Below are positions 25,028 to 34,951 of a stretch of 64,000 nucleotides of DNA, one piece after another. The position numbers were made by a program, and so were the translations under genes. Below the pieces are notes generated by a model, which saw only the letters and a list, made by a program, of their open reading frames with translations, searched no databases and was not told the origin of the DNA. Origin of the DNA: an uncultured Lachnospiraceae bacterium (lineage in GTDB: Bacteria > Bacillota > Clostridia > Lachnospirales > Lachnospiraceae); NCBI GenBank assembly GCA_947626775.1, contig CANQTL010000002.1:1-64000 (forward strand), in the 5' to 3' direction. Each line of letters starts with the position of its first letter. The first letter of the stretch is position 1.

Positions 25028-26584
25028 ATGAAAAAAGTATATGTGATCGGCGCCGGCCCCGCGGGTCTGACCGCTGCATATGAACTGCTGAAACAGAGCC
25101 GGGACTACGAGGTGATCGTCCTGGAAGAAAGCGACGCCATGGGCGGCATCTCCAGAACCGTCAACTACAAAGGCAACCGCATGGATATGGGCGGACACCG
25201 CTTCTTCTCCAAGGTGCCCGAGGTGAACGAATGGTGGAACCGGATGCTTCCGCCGCAGGGCGCTCCCGCCTATGACGATATCCGGCTCTCCCGGCATGTG
25301 GAGTTAGCCGCAGGCGGACCGGATCCGGAGAAGGAAGACCGCGTCATGCTGAAGCGGAACCGCGTCTCCCGCATATACTATGACCAGAAATTCTTCGATT
25401 ATCCCATCAGCCTGAAATGGGAGACTTTCGCCAACATGGGGCTTGCCACGGACATCGTCGCCGTGTGCAGCTACCTGGTCTCCGTCGTGCACAAGCGCGA
25501 AGAAAAGTCGCTTGAAGACTTCTATATCAACCGCTTTGGCCGGAAGCTGTACACCATGTTCTTCGAACGCTACACGGAAAATCTCTGGGGACGCCACCCG
25601 CGCGAAATCGATCCCAGCTGGGGCGCCCAGCGCGCCAAAGGACTCTCCGTCTTCGCCATTATCAAGGATATGTTCGGCAAACTGCTGCCGAACGGCAAAA
25701 AACGCCATGTGGAGACTTCTCTGATCGAGTCATTCAGCTATCCGAAACTCGGCCCCGGCCAGCTCTGGGACGTGACCGCCGAAGAGATCGTGAAACTTGG
25801 CGGCACAATACTGCGAAACTGCAGGGTGATTAGACTTCACAAGGACGCGCAGAACCATATCACCGCGCTCACCTATGAGACGCAGGGACAGCAAATCACC
25901 GTGGAGGGCGACATCTTCATCTCCTCCATGCCCGTCAAAGACCTGGTGGGCGGCATGAACGACGTGCCGGAGCGCGAAGCTCAAATTGCGGCCGGGCTTC
26001 CCTACCGCGACTACAGGACGCTCGGCGTCCTGATCCACAGGCTGAATCTGCAGAATAAGACCAAAATAAAAACCCTGGGCAATATCGTACCGGACAACTG
26101 GATCTATGTTCATGACCGCTCAGTGCAGATCGGACGGTTTCAGATCTACAATAACTGGTCTCCCTATATGGTGGCCGATCCGGAACACACGGTATGGGTC
26201 GGACTGGAATACTTCTGCAGCGAAGGGGACGAACTCTGGAATATGACCGAAGAGAAATTCTCCGCGTTCGGCATCTCGGAGATGATCCGGATGGGACTGA
26301 TAGAAAACGAGAACGACGTGATCGACACGCACTCGGAATCCGTGAAAAAAGCTTATCCGGCATACTTCGACACCTACAGCGAGATTGATACGCTGACGGC
26401 TTACCTGAAAAGCATCGACAATCTGTACTGCGTGGGCCGCAACGGCCAGCACCGCTACAACAATATCGACCATTCAATGATGACTTCCTTCGAGGCGGTC
26501 AAAAACATCATAAACGGCGTCAAAAATCAGGACAATATCTGGAACGTCAACACTGAGCAGGAATACCACGAATCCAGGTCGTGA
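25028..26584 (+). CDS. FAD/NAD(P)-dependent oxidoreductase of the amine oxidase/UDP-galactopyranose mutase-like group
   Basis: The 518-residue protein opens with the Rossmann FAD motif [17 protein letters not shown] and an acidic strand end ([14 protein letters not shown]). GGHRFFSK follows, which is typical of flavoproteins related to protoporphyrinogen oxidase and UDP-galactopyranose mutase found in glycan clusters. The C-terminal second FAD contact is [18 protein letters not shown]. Likely role: oxidation, or flavin-dependent rearrangement of a lipid- or nucleotide-linked sugar; the substrate cannot be named. The ATG at 25028 is preferred over 25016 because GGAG sits 6 bp upstream. It has its own promoter and a leader hairpin, and converges with the next gene (11-bp gap). 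Confidence 0.8.
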   Translation: MKKVYVIGAGPAGLTAAYELLKQSRDYEVIVLEESDAMGGISRTVNYKGNRMDMGGHRFFSKVPEVNEWWNRMLPPQGAPAYDDIRLSRHVELAAGGPDPEKEDRVMLKRNRVSRIYYDQKFFDYPISLKWETFANMGLATDIVAVCSYLVSVVHKREEKSLEDFYINRFGRKLYTMFFERYTENLWGRHPREIDPSWGAQRAKGLSVFAIIKDMFGKLLPNGKKRHVETSLIESFSYPKLGPGQLWDVTAEEIVKLGGTILRNCRVIRLHKDAQNHITALTYETQGQQITVEGDIFISSMPVKDLVGGMNDVPEREAQIAAGLPYRDYRTLGVLIHRLNLQNKTKIKTLGNIVPDNWIYVHDRSVQIGRFQIYNNWSPYMVADPEHTVWVGLEYFCSEGDELWNMTEEKFSAFGISEMIRMGLIENENDVIDTHSESVKKAYPAYFDTYSEIDTLTAYLKSIDNLYCVGRNGQHRYNNIDHSMMTSFEAVKNIINGVKNQDNIWNVNTEQEYHESRS

Positions 26585-26595
26585 CCTGAGGGCGC

Positions 26596-28533
26596 TCATT
26601 CTGTCAGCAGATAATGTCCCTCTCCGAAATCGCTGATCTGCGAATAGATCCGTCCATTGACCGCAACCGGTTCCTGCGGCAGTTCCCCGAACCATATGAT
26701 ACAGTCGGGCGTATAGCTGCGGTCGGCGTAAACCGCCGATTCATTATCCACCAGGACGTGTTCTATGCGCTGTCCCGAAAGCATTTTCCAGATAGGATAC
26801 TCGTAATCGTCCGCAAGCATCAGGTGCAGTCCCACAGACGCATACCCCTCAGATTTGATCTTATCCGTCACCTGGGCGTAATAAGCCGTTTCTTCCCTTT
26901 TTAAATAAAAATATCCGTAGGGCCTTCCGGCTGCGCCCCGGTGCATACAGGTATCATAGTGATAGTAGGTAACGCTGAGCGCCGACATGACGCACAGAAA
27001 GCCAACCGTACCGAAAACAGCGTGCCTGAGCGCCTCCCTGCCCGCCGTATGGCGCTGCAGCTCGAAGGCGATCATCGGACAGAGCAGCGCCAGATAGGAC
27101 AGCATATATCTGCTCACAAAAGGCTCCCAGCGCAGAACCGTGCAGAACAGGAGAAACGACGCAGCAGCCGTCAGAAAATATCCCGCGCCGACGCTTTTCC
27201 AATCCGTCCTTCTGAACGTGAGAACCGCCCACAGGACGCAGAAAATAAACAGCCACATCACCAGCGCGTTGACGGCGTTGTCGCACCCGTAAGAGTTGGC
27301 TTCCTGCAGCCCGAATTCTATACCGTTCTCAGCGATCGACTCCGCATTCAGCTCCACGTGCAGCAGGCTGGCCGCGCCCCGCGCGATCCCTGCAAAAACC
27401 ACCTCGCTGTCCAGAAAGAGCGCCGTAGGCATGTTAAATGTGAAATTTTTCAGGAAATTGACAAAAAGATAGGCCGGCTGAAGCGTCCCCACAAGCTGCC
27501 TCGCCCCGGTGCTGGCGCTGGCGTACGCATGAAACGTCCTGAAATTGCGTATAAGCTCCGGCGACAGCGGAAGAACCACGCACGGCAGCGCGGAGAACGC
27601 AAGACCCAGCAGGCTTTTCAGCCTGTCCCTTCTCACAGCGCAGCGTATCAGGAGCCACGCCGCGAAAACCGCCATGGCAATGCACACCGAAGGCTTCGTC
27701 AGATATCCCCACGCGACGCACAGACCCATCGCACAGACATGCCGGACCATTCCCCGGTCGCAGGACAGCTTCTCCCGGCGTTGTGTCAGTTCCAGAAGCA
27801 TATACACATAGAACAGCAGCCAGACCGTCGCAAACTGATCCACCTGTGTCGTCAGCGCCTCCGCGTACGCTGTCGGCATCGTCATATACAGAAGGACCGC
27901 CACAAAGCAGTAATTTCTGCCGCATCCGAGTTTTTTCGCGATCGCGCCCGTCATGTACGCACACGCAAGATAGGAGCCCGCCTGTAACAGCTGGAACAGT
28001 CTGTCGCTCCCCCTGCACAGAATGCCTACATGAAGATTCACGAACTCCGCCAGCACAGGACTGCTGATCTGGCGGATACTGTTGGTCGCATAGTGCGCTA
28101 CCGACCGGTTCTGGATCCAGTACGAGATGCGCGGGAGGTGATAGGTCATAGAGTCCCAGTTGTACGGCGTCGTACGAAGCGCGAGAAACAGAACCGCCGC
28201 CCCCAGCAAATACGGAACCAGCTCCCACGGACGCCCCCGCCATTGCTCTACGGCCTTACGCGCGCGGTGAAACAGGCCGTCCATCCGATACCCCGCCCTT
28301 TTCATCTGAACCGCCAGCAATACAAGCAGCAGACAGTCCGCCGCCGCCCAGGCGAGGCATACCGTGACAAATCTGACCGCATGAAAGACCGACAGCGCTT
28401 CCGTCACCGCGAACAGATAGAGCTGCCAGATACAGCACGCCTCGATATAAGTATCCGTCGCCGCTTTTCTCACGCCCCTGCGCACGCTGCAGATATGAAG
28501 ATTGGCAAATAATGTCACTATGGCAGTCAGCAC
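26596..28533 (-). CDS. GT39/ArnT-like membrane glycosyltransferase (GT-C)
   Basis: The 645-residue protein has about 12 membrane segments and a soluble C-terminal tail (GLHLMLADDYEYPIWKML...PDCIIWFGELPQEPVAV). The periplasm-facing loop YNWDSMTYHLPRI (about 124) carries the Asp/Tyr/His pattern of PMT/ArnT-like transferases that use polyprenyl-phosphate sugars. It probably adds a sugar to the exported polysaccharide or to a protein. The start is GTG with GGAGG 10 bp upstream. It is followed, 39 bp into the next intergenic gap upstream, by a lipoprotein SGNH hydrolase gene on the same strand. Confidence 0.8.
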   Translation of the reverse strand: MLTAIVTLFANLHICSVRRGVRKAATDTYIEACCIWQLYLFAVTEALSVFHAVRFVTVCLAWAAADCLLLVLLAVQMKRAGYRMDGLFHRARKAVEQWRGRPWELVPYLLGAAVLFLALRTTPYNWDSMTYHLPRISYWIQNRSVAHYATNSIRQISSPVLAEFVNLHVGILCRGSDRLFQLLQAGSYLACAYMTGAIAKKLGCGRNYCFVAVLLYMTMPTAYAEALTTQVDQFATVWLLFYVYMLLELTQRREKLSCDRGMVRHVCAMGLCVAWGYLTKPSVCIAMAVFAAWLLIRCAVRRDRLKSLLGLAFSALPCVVLPLSPELIRNFRTFHAYASASTGARQLVGTLQPAYLFVNFLKNFTFNMPTALFLDSEVVFAGIARGAASLLHVELNAESIAENGIEFGLQEANSYGCDNAVNALVMWLFIFCVLWAVLTFRRTDWKSVGAGYFLTAAASFLLFCTVLRWEPFVSRYMLSYLALLCPMIAFELQRHTAGREALRHAVFGTVGFLCVMSALSVTYYHYDTCMHRGAAGRPYGYFYLKREETAYYAQVTDKIKSEGYASVGLHLMLADDYEYPIWKMLSGQRIEHVLVDNESAVYADRSYTPDCIIWFGELPQEPVAVNGRIYSQISDFGEGHYLLTE

Positions 28534-28572
28534 TTCTTCCTTGCCTCCGATCTGGTCCGCGCCGGGACGGAC

Positions 28573-29511
28573 CTACTCGCCCGCCGTGCTCTCCAGGACG
28601 GCCAGCGCCGCTTCCTCCACGCATTTCATACCGTCCGGCGTCAGATGCACGCCATCCGACGTCATTTCCGTCAGGTTATCGATCTCGATACCGCAGTCAT
28701 ACAGATCGATCACAGGCAGACCTCTGGTATCCGCGATCAGCCGGATCCGCTCCGAATAATCTTTCGCCGTCATTCCGAGACTGTTTTCCATCGGTTCGTA
28801 GGGCCGTTCCGTACCCCAGTCGCCTACCTGCGTCAGCGTGCAGCAGTAGATCCTGGCGATCGGATACTCGCTCTCCAGCTTGTCCAGCATCATACAGTAG
28901 GCGTCGCTGAAATTGTCTATCTCGCCTTCCTCTACCAGCGCCGTCCCGTCGTTGTCCCCTATCGGAACGCTTTCGAGCAGATCGTTGGTTCCCATATAGA
29001 CAATGATGATATCCGGAAGCCGTCCCTGCTTGCCGACCGTATAGGACAGCCGGAAGCTGCTGCATCCGCTCTGAATGTCTTCCTTATCGGAATCGCCCGC
29101 GCACGTGCTCCCCGCGCTGGAATTGTTGGCGCACAGTTCCATTCCCGTATCTTTTAACAGCCTCTGCCACCATAGCTGGGATGCGTCCGTCAGTTCCCCG
29201 TTCTCGGGATAGAATCCGTTGAATCCCTCGGGGATCCAGCCTTCATAAGTGGAGATACTGTCTCCCACCACAGAGAGGCCAAGTCCCTGCATCCCATTCT
29301 CCGCCGGCTCCTGCTCCCTCTCCTGCATCTGCTCCGTCTCTGCCGCAGGCTCTGTGCCGTCCTGCATCGAATCCGCCGGCGTCTGCGCCGCGCCGCTTTC
29401 CTGTACGTCCGCGCCGTCCGCCGGCGCATTGCCGTCTCCGCCGGCGCCGCAGCCTGCCAGGCACGCGGCAAGTCCCGCCCCCGCAAGTATCCCCCACAAT
29501 CCTCTTCTCAT
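28573..29511 (-). CDS. SGNH/GDSL hydrolase lipoprotein
   Basis: The 312-residue secreted esterase-type protein has a lipoprotein signal peptide with lipobox LAGC near 20, an Ala/Glu/Gln-rich linker of about 60 residues, then an SGNH domain. All four blocks are intact: VGDSIS (Ser nucleophile), Gly in SSAGSTC, MGTND (Asn) and DGVHL (Asp/His). It would remove or transfer acyl groups on surface glycans from the outer face of the membrane. The ATG at 29511 has GGGGGA upstream; a GTG 12 bp earlier is the alternative. Confidence 0.85.
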   Translation of the reverse strand: MRRGLWGILAGAGLAACLAGCGAGGDGNAPADGADVQESGAAQTPADSMQDGTEPAAETEQMQEREQEPAENGMQGLGLSVVGDSISTYEGWIPEGFNGFYPENGELTDASQLWWQRLLKDTGMELCANNSSAGSTCAGDSDKEDIQSGCSSFRLSYTVGKQGRLPDIIIVYMGTNDLLESVPIGDNDGTALVEEGEIDNFSDAYCMMLDKLESEYPIARIYCCTLTQVGDWGTERPYEPMENSLGMTAKDYSERIRLIADTRGLPVIDLYDCGIEIDNLTEMTSDGVHLTPDGMKCVEEAALAVLESTAGE

Positions 29512-29535
29512 GTTTTCCCCCACATTGTCTTTCGT

Positions 29536-30516
29536 CTATTTTTTGAACACGGACTGCCTCGCCCCATGCAGCTTGTCATGATGCTTCAGAACGTCGTCCA
29601 CGGCGTCCATGCGAAGCCCCGCGTCGATAAAATCGCAGTACTTACAGAACGGATAGTTCTGTCTGCCCTCCCTGACCGCCAGACGGAGTTCCCGATATAG
29701 CCCGCTGTTCCAGCCGTCCTTCACGGACACCTCATGCAGATCCGCCAGATCCGTCACCTCGAAATTGTCGCAGCAGCAGATTCCCAGCTTGCCGTTCGGC
29801 ATAATCCACATATCCGTATAGGGCATCAGACAGGTCTCCCTGACGACTTTTTCCGTTCCCTGCTTGTTCGGCGCGCTGCCCGCCCGGTTTGTGAGCACCT
29901 CCTTCAGATACCTGATCTGTATGAGGATATCCACGTCCCGGAACTCGTCGGGATGCGCCTGTACATAGTCATAGATCTGCCGGATATTGTCGTGCATTTT
30001 CATGTCCAGACAGTAGTTATTGATGATCAGCTGATCCACATAGGGCACGATTTCTTTCGTCCTGTCAATGTCCAGGAGCAGCCCGTTGGTGGACATGAAG
30101 ATAAAAGCTCCCGGCAGCTGCTTCCTCGCATACCTGTGAAACTCCACAATACGCTTGTCCAGCCACGGCTCGTTGTTGCCGTACAGTGTCAGGTGCCCTC
30201 TGTAGTTCCATGTCCGCAGCTGGTCTATGACAGAATAGTACAGATCGTCCTCCATTTTCATATAGGGTCGCTTCTCCGCATGAATGTTGGCCGTACAGAA
30301 CTCACAGGTACTGTTGCATCTGTTCACCGTCTCAAGATTGACGATCAGCGGATGCGGCGGCTCCTCCTGCGCAAAGAAATATTCGATATACTGTCTCTGC
30401 AGCTTCCTTCTGGCGATAAACTGCAGTTTCAGATAACTCTCGCTGGACAGCTTCGGAAGATATTTCCGCGCGTTCCATCCCAGCACTCCCGCAAAGTTGT
30501 GTACTCTGATCGGCAT
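29536..30516 (-). CDS. Radical SAM/SPASM protein in a glycan locus
   Basis: The 326-residue protein binds a [4Fe-4S] cluster through CNSTCEFC (Cys67, 71, 74), followed by a TIM-barrel region with YGNNEPWLD and FMSTNGLLL. The C-terminal part has SPASM-like cysteines (ETCLMPY, LGICCCDNFE, YPFCKYCDF) for auxiliary clusters. Members of this group modify sugars, peptides or act as dehydrogenases; the substrate here is unknown. AAGGAG lies 9 bp before the ATG. It lies between the SGNH lipoprotein gene and a DUF6044-like membrane protein gene. With no precursor-peptide gene seen nearby, a sugar substrate is the more likely guess. Confidence 0.82.
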   Translation of the reverse strand: MPIRVHNFAGVLGWNARKYLPKLSSESYLKLQFIARRKLQRQYIEYFFAQEEPPHPLIVNLETVNRCNSTCEFCTANIHAEKRPYMKMEDDLYYSVIDQLRTWNYRGHLTLYGNNEPWLDKRIVEFHRYARKQLPGAFIFMSTNGLLLDIDRTKEIVPYVDQLIINNYCLDMKMHDNIRQIYDYVQAHPDEFRDVDILIQIRYLKEVLTNRAGSAPNKQGTEKVVRETCLMPYTDMWIMPNGKLGICCCDNFEVTDLADLHEVSVKDGWNSGLYRELRLAVREGRQNYPFCKYCDFIDAGLRMDAVDDVLKHHDKLHGARQSVFKK

Positions 30517-30583
30517 GATCTCTCTCCTTTTCCTTCCGCCGGATGCCCGTAACCGTGCCCGGCAGATCTACGGCGTATTTTCT

Positions 30584-32350
30584 CTATTCCTGCGCGCAAT
30601 ACACATAGACGGTCATACTGCCGTCCCGCGCCGTGTAACTCCCGCACAGCGCAAGCTGTCTGTCCGCGGCGTTTTCAAGTTCTATCCTCGAGAAAAGGTA
30701 CCGGCCTCCCAGCTTTAGAAACGCCTCTGTGTCCATATAGATGTCCCGGTCCGTGGCATACACCGTCTTAGTGGCATTGACAATGCTCAGGTCCGTGCCG
30801 GAATACAGATACGCCCGCGCGCCCCAGTCGTCATAGTAGACGCGCGTCTCCTCCACCCGGTCGAGCGCCGGCGCGATGATCCTGCGGAAATCCTCTTTGT
30901 ACGCCTGCGGATAGAACCCAAGGTAGCCGTCCAGCGTGGCGATCCCGTTATATTCCAGCACAGCGGGATGCAGGCCGTACGCCGCCGACCACTCGCCCGC
31001 ATAACCGATATCCTCCTTGATCTCTCGGAACAGTTCCTGCGCATAGAACTGCTCATAGTCCAGCTCGTCCACCTCCGCGCCATGAAAATATTCGTAGGCC
31101 CGGTTATGGCATGTGGCGTACAGATCATTGTACCGGTTCGGCGTCAGGATGACGACCAGCACCGCAATACAGACAAGGGCATTCGCCGCCCACACTCCCC
31201 ATATTCCTCTGTCGTACAGCACGGCCAGCACCAGAAAAAAAGCCGCGTACCACAGAAACGGATTGAAAAATACCGTCCTGTTGAACTGCCATCCCTTCAG
31301 GGGCGGCAGAAGCGTCTCCACGAGCGACCGGACGGGTTCGCAGTCATACAGGCCGTACACCGCGCAGTTGAACAGGATAAACAGCATGATAAAATTAAAC
31401 GGATCCCGCAGAATCCTGCGCGGCTGCCGCTTCCACAGATACAGTCCGTTACGGATCAGAAAATACGCCGCACAGACGGGCAGCACTACTTTGGCGTGCA
31501 CGCTGTCCGCATGGAAGATACCATCCCGCCAGACCGTGAAGATCTCCCGCAGGATCTCCGCCGCGGTCAGACTCGGGTTCACCATAGAGGAGCGGATAGT
31601 CTCCTCGCCGCCGAACAGCATCTGCCCGAACAGGCGGTACTCGCACGCGACATATCCGAGTCCCAGCACAATCACAGCCGCTCCAAGCCGCCAGACGGGT
31701 CTTTTGTCCCGGACGGACAGCCACACTGCCGCGATCACAAGATAGCCGAGCAGGAAAATACCGTGATAGGAGAAGTACGACGCGAGCGGATAGGCAAACA
31801 GCGCCAGATACCACAGCCTCCACCGCCTTCCCTCACGCCTGTATATTTTCACCAGCAGATACACGCAGAGCGGAATCGAGGCAAACGCGAACCCGAAAGC
31901 CGGAAAAACCCACAGAATCCCATAGGCGAATCCCGTCATATACACGAGCGGCCGATACGACATATATCTGTCCGCCAACAGCTCTTTCGCCAGCAGACGG
32001 AAAGAGACGATCCCAATCAAAATTTTGCCCAGAATGCCGAGGACATACGCCGTATAAGTCGGAAAAATCATATACAGCACGCTGTACAGCGAGAGCTCCG
32101 ACGGCAGATCATCCCTCGTGACGCCGCCCAGGAAGGGAGCCTGCACTCCATGCTTCCAGAAAGTTCCGGTATTCTTCAGCATCTGAAACTGCGCCAGGAA
32201 AAGATCCATATTGTCGTGCACGGCGATATAGGAGCGCTCGCCATAGCCGAACAGCACGCCTGCCGTCAGGAGAAAGAAGCCCGCGATCGGAAAAAGAAAC
32301 CAATATTTCGTCAGCCAAAGAAAGCCTCTCGACTCAGTCAATCGTTTCAT
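30584..32350 (-). CDS. Polytopic membrane protein (DUF6044-like), GT-C candidate
   Basis: The 588-residue protein has about 12 membrane segments. The first external loop (YIAVHDNMDLFLAQFQMLKNTG) carries an acidic HDNMD motif seen in GT-C-like membrane proteins of Clostridia glycan loci (DUF6044 group, by recollection). A soluble C-terminal domain of about 150 residues follows. The ATG at 32350 has GGAG 7 bp upstream; a longer in-frame version would add 19 residues. It overlaps the end of the GtrA gene by 17 bp, so the two are coupled; GtrA-type flippases often serve the glycosyltransferase beside them. Confidence 0.75.
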   Translation of the reverse strand: MKRLTESRGFLWLTKYWFLFPIAGFFLLTAGVLFGYGERSYIAVHDNMDLFLAQFQMLKNTGTFWKHGVQAPFLGGVTRDDLPSELSLYSVLYMIFPTYTAYVLGILGKILIGIVSFRLLAKELLADRYMSYRPLVYMTGFAYGILWVFPAFGFAFASIPLCVYLLVKIYRREGRRWRLWYLALFAYPLASYFSYHGIFLLGYLVIAAVWLSVRDKRPVWRLGAAVIVLGLGYVACEYRLFGQMLFGGEETIRSSMVNPSLTAAEILREIFTVWRDGIFHADSVHAKVVLPVCAAYFLIRNGLYLWKRQPRRILRDPFNFIMLFILFNCAVYGLYDCEPVRSLVETLLPPLKGWQFNRTVFFNPFLWYAAFFLVLAVLYDRGIWGVWAANALVCIAVLVVILTPNRYNDLYATCHNRAYEYFHGAEVDELDYEQFYAQELFREIKEDIGYAGEWSAAYGLHPAVLEYNGIATLDGYLGFYPQAYKEDFRRIIAPALDRVEETRVYYDDWGARAYLYSGTDLSIVNATKTVYATDRDIYMDTEAFLKLGGRYLFSRIELENAADRQLALCGSYTARDGSMTVYVYCAQE

Positions 32351-32819
32351 TCGTCTCTCCGTCCGCCTGTTCCTCTTCACCGCCGTTCTTCTTTTTGCGG
32401 AACACAAACAGTTTCTGTCCGAAAAAGTTCATGAAGATAAACAGTCCCATGCCAAGAATCATGGCCACATTGTCTACAATCACTTCTGGCTGCGACGCCA
32501 GTATCTGTCTGACCAGCGGCTGCGCCACGCCGAACGCAACGAGATAGCAGACGATAATGTTGACCGCGAACCGCCACGGCAGCCACTTATCCCTGTGTTC
32601 CACCTTAAAAGTCAGCCTGCCGTTGGCATGATACGAGAACACGCTGCCGACAAAGTAGGAGATGCCGCTGGACAGCCAGTAATTCATGTGGATCAGATTG
32701 TACAGCACCTCCATGATCACCAGACCCATCAGCGTATTCGCAACGCCCACGATGCCGAAGTGAAACACTTCCATGATAAAATCCTTATACTTTACATACA
32801 ATTCCTTTAATTTCTTCAT
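32334..32819 (-). CDS. gtrA: GtrA-family membrane protein (lipid-linked sugar flippase)
   Basis: The 161-residue protein has four membrane helices arranged as in GtrA: VFHFGIVGVANTLMGLVIM, then SYFVGSVFSYHANGRLTF, with an FGQKLFVFR ending. GtrA proteins are thought to flip undecaprenyl-phosphate-linked sugars made by GtrB-type GT2 enzymes; two such GT2 genes are in this window (40368, 48158). Longer starts at 32840 or a GTG at 32948 are possible, but MKKLKEL is the typical family beginning. It overlaps the downstream DUF6044-like gene. Confidence 0.85.
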   Translation of the reverse strand: MKKLKELYVKYKDFIMEVFHFGIVGVANTLMGLVIMEVLYNLIHMNYWLSSGISYFVGSVFSYHANGRLTFKVEHRDKWLPWRFAVNIIVCYLVAFGVAQPLVRQILASQPEVIVDNVAMILGMGLFIFMNFFGQKLFVFRKKKNGGEEEQADGETNETID

Positions 32820-32871
32820 ATGCTCCCACCAGTTATCCATCCCGCCGCATCCGGCAGCAGACCGCTCCGCC

Positions 32872-32900
32872 TTGCCAAAATCCCGCGCGCCGTATATAAT
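32872..32900 (+). promoter_or_regulatory. Strong sigma-A promoter of the VOC gene
   Basis: TTGCCA, a 17-bp spacer and a perfect TATAAT, about 60 bp upstream of the ATG at 32960. Confidence 0.8.
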
Positions 32901-32959
32901 AAAAAACAGCTTGTCTGTCGGCTCAGCCACAGCAGACGCGTCATTCACAGGAGGATCTT

Positions 32960-33361
32960 ATGCTGTCATTAAAAGTACACCACATCGGCTATCTCGTCAA
33001 GAAAACGGAACCGGCGATCCGCGTGCTGCAGGCGCTGGGCTATGAGATCTGCGGCGCCGTCGTCCGGGACGAGATCCGCCTGGCAGACATCTGTTTCCTG
33101 CAGAAAGACGGCTACCGCATCGAGCTGATCGCCCCGTACTCGGAAACTTCCGTCGTATACGGCCTTCTGAAAAAATATAAAAACTGTCCCTACCACATCT
33201 GCTATGAGACACAGGATTTCGACAGCGACTATCAGACGCTGCGCGAAGAAGGATTCCTGCCGGTCGACACCCTTACGCCCGCCCCTGCTCTGGACGGTTG
33301 CGAAGTTGTCTTTATGACCCATGCGTCTCTCGGCATGATCGAACTGATCCGCCCCCGCTGA
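32960..33361 (+). CDS. VOC (glyoxalase/methylmalonyl epimerase-like) family protein
   Basis: The 133-residue protein is a single vicinal-oxygen-chelate unit. The four metal-ligand positions appear conserved: His in KVHHIGYLV, Glu in YRIELI, His in YHICYE and Glu in MIELI. Methylmalonyl-CoA epimerases and acyl-ACP-modifying relatives share this pattern. A classic AGGAGG lies 7 bp before the ATG, under a consensus promoter. It faces an FkbH-ACP unit 1.6-4 kb away, which suggests it may act on the same acyl thioester; that link is inference. It converges with the 517-residue membrane protein gene (30-bp gap). Confidence 0.8.
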   Translation: MLSLKVHHIGYLVKKTEPAIRVLQALGYEICGAVVRDEIRLADICFLQKDGYRIELIAPYSETSVVYGLLKKYKNCPYHICYETQDFDSDYQTLREEGFLPVDTLTPAPALDGCEVVFMTHASLGMIELIRPR

Positions 33362-33391
33362 GCGCGGACGTCTCCCCACAGATATCCCCGG

Positions 33392-34945
33392 TCAGCCGTC
33401 TTTTCTGAAGTACATGGTCAATGTGCCGCATTTATGTTCCTCGAAATCAGAGAGATCCAGGCTCGGCTCGTAGCACCAGTGTCTGTCTTCCCTGTTGTAC
33501 ATGACGACCACATCCATATGCTCCAGCACATCCTCCTCATCCTCATGCTCCCCAAACCACTTGGAGATCAGTTTTCTATCCTCGTCCCAGTAGAACACGT
33601 CGTCGTATCCGTGAATCCGAAGCCAGTAGTACATCGTCCGGTTTCCCTCTGCATTCGGAGCAAAGCAGGACAGCACCTTCGTCCCCGGATGCTCTCTCGT
33701 GTATTCCAGCGTGGTATCGAGCATGGTCTGTACGCTGCCGCCCCGGTATGCGAAATAGTCCGCCTCCCTGAGCATGACCCGCGTATGCGCGGCGAGCATA
33801 AGCAGCAGGCACAGCACATAGACGCTCTTCCGCCTGCCGCCAAGCGCTTTCATAGTGCCGCCCGCAGCGATCAGCCAGAAAGCGATTCCGAACGCCGTCG
33901 GCAGAAGATAGCGCTCCGTGATGCCGGTCTTGCTGTAGGTGACAATCTGCGGCACGATGAGCAGCGCCGTGAGCGCCATCTCCCAGCCGAGCTTTTTCAG
34001 CTCCTCCCAGTAGGTCAGCAGAATCATGCAGCAGATGACGCCGAAACGGAAATACCACTTCAAGTCCGCTCCGAGCGCATTCAGCCACACCTCTCTGTAC
34101 TGCTCGTAAGTCATCTGCGCGTCCAGGCCGATGTATTCATAATTGTTGGTGCCGATCACAAAAAGTAACAGCAGCATCTCCGCCGTAAAGAACAGACCCA
34201 GAACAAGGAAATACCCCCATTTGGCCCTGACGCTCTCCCACAGCGACGCTGCGGTAAGCCTTCCCCTGCCACGCATCTGCGCGTACAGCACATAGAGCAG
34301 GACAAACGGCAATAGCAGAATAAAGGATTCCTTGTAGAGCGACATGAGGAAGAACAGAAACGCCGAGCCGGCCGCGCGCCACGCGCCGCCGCCCTCCAGC
34401 CATGTCAGCAGCAGATAGAAGCCGGTCGCAAAAAGCAGCATGCCATAGGATTCCTGCGGCCCCAGCTTCCACCAGACAGCCGACTGATACCCTACCATGA
34501 CCGTCAGGGCAAACAGCAGGGAATACGCCCTGTTGCAGCGCATATGTCTGGCACAGTAATAGAGCGCTGCCAGCGCTGCCACGATCTCCATGCCTTTCCA
34601 TACCGACATGGCCGTCAGATTGACGCCAAAAACCGCCGCCGCGCAGACGCGGTTAATATAGTACAGGGGCCGGAACCTCACCGTCAGATCAAATTCCAGC
34701 GCATCCTTCAGACAGCCGGCAAAATTGCTCCGCCCGGGCGACATCAGATCCACATATTTGGCGTATTCCCAGTCGTCCACCAGATGGAAACCCGACGCAA
34801 GCGTACCCGTCAGCACAAGCACGCCGAACACCAGCGCCGCAAAAAAGGTCCAGACAAAAAGCCTTTCCTCCGCCCTGCTCATCCCGTTCCACCTGTCAGC
34901 TATCTTGCGCCATCCCCGCGCCGGCAGCGCCGCCCGAACCTTCAT
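33392..34945 (-). CDS. Polytopic membrane protein after ACP, GT-C-like
   Basis: The 517-residue protein has about 11 membrane segments. The first external loop (FHLVDDWEYAKYVDLM) contains an acidic DDWEY motif like the catalytic loop of GT-C transferases, and the C-terminal tail is soluble (YWLRIHGYDDVFYWDEDRKLISKWFG). It starts 6 bp after the ACP stop codon, so both are on one transcript with FkbH. Its tight link to ACP raises the possibility that it handles an acyl rather than a sugar group, but no acyltransferase motif was recognised. Confidence 0.7.
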   Translation of the reverse strand: MKVRAALPARGWRKIADRWNGMSRAEERLFVWTFFAALVFGVLVLTGTLASGFHLVDDWEYAKYVDLMSPGRSNFAGCLKDALEFDLTVRFRPLYYINRVCAAAVFGVNLTAMSVWKGMEIVAALAALYYCARHMRCNRAYSLLFALTVMVGYQSAVWWKLGPQESYGMLLFATGFYLLLTWLEGGGAWRAAGSAFLFFLMSLYKESFILLLPFVLLYVLYAQMRGRGRLTAASLWESVRAKWGYFLVLGLFFTAEMLLLLFVIGTNNYEYIGLDAQMTYEQYREVWLNALGADLKWYFRFGVICCMILLTYWEELKKLGWEMALTALLIVPQIVTYSKTGITERYLLPTAFGIAFWLIAAGGTMKALGGRRKSVYVLCLLLMLAAHTRVMLREADYFAYRGGSVQTMLDTTLEYTREHPGTKVLSCFAPNAEGNRTMYYWLRIHGYDDVFYWDEDRKLISKWFGEHEDEEDVLEHMDVVVMYNREDRHWCYEPSLDLSDFEEHKCGTLTMYFRKDG

Positions 34946-34951
34946 GCCCGT

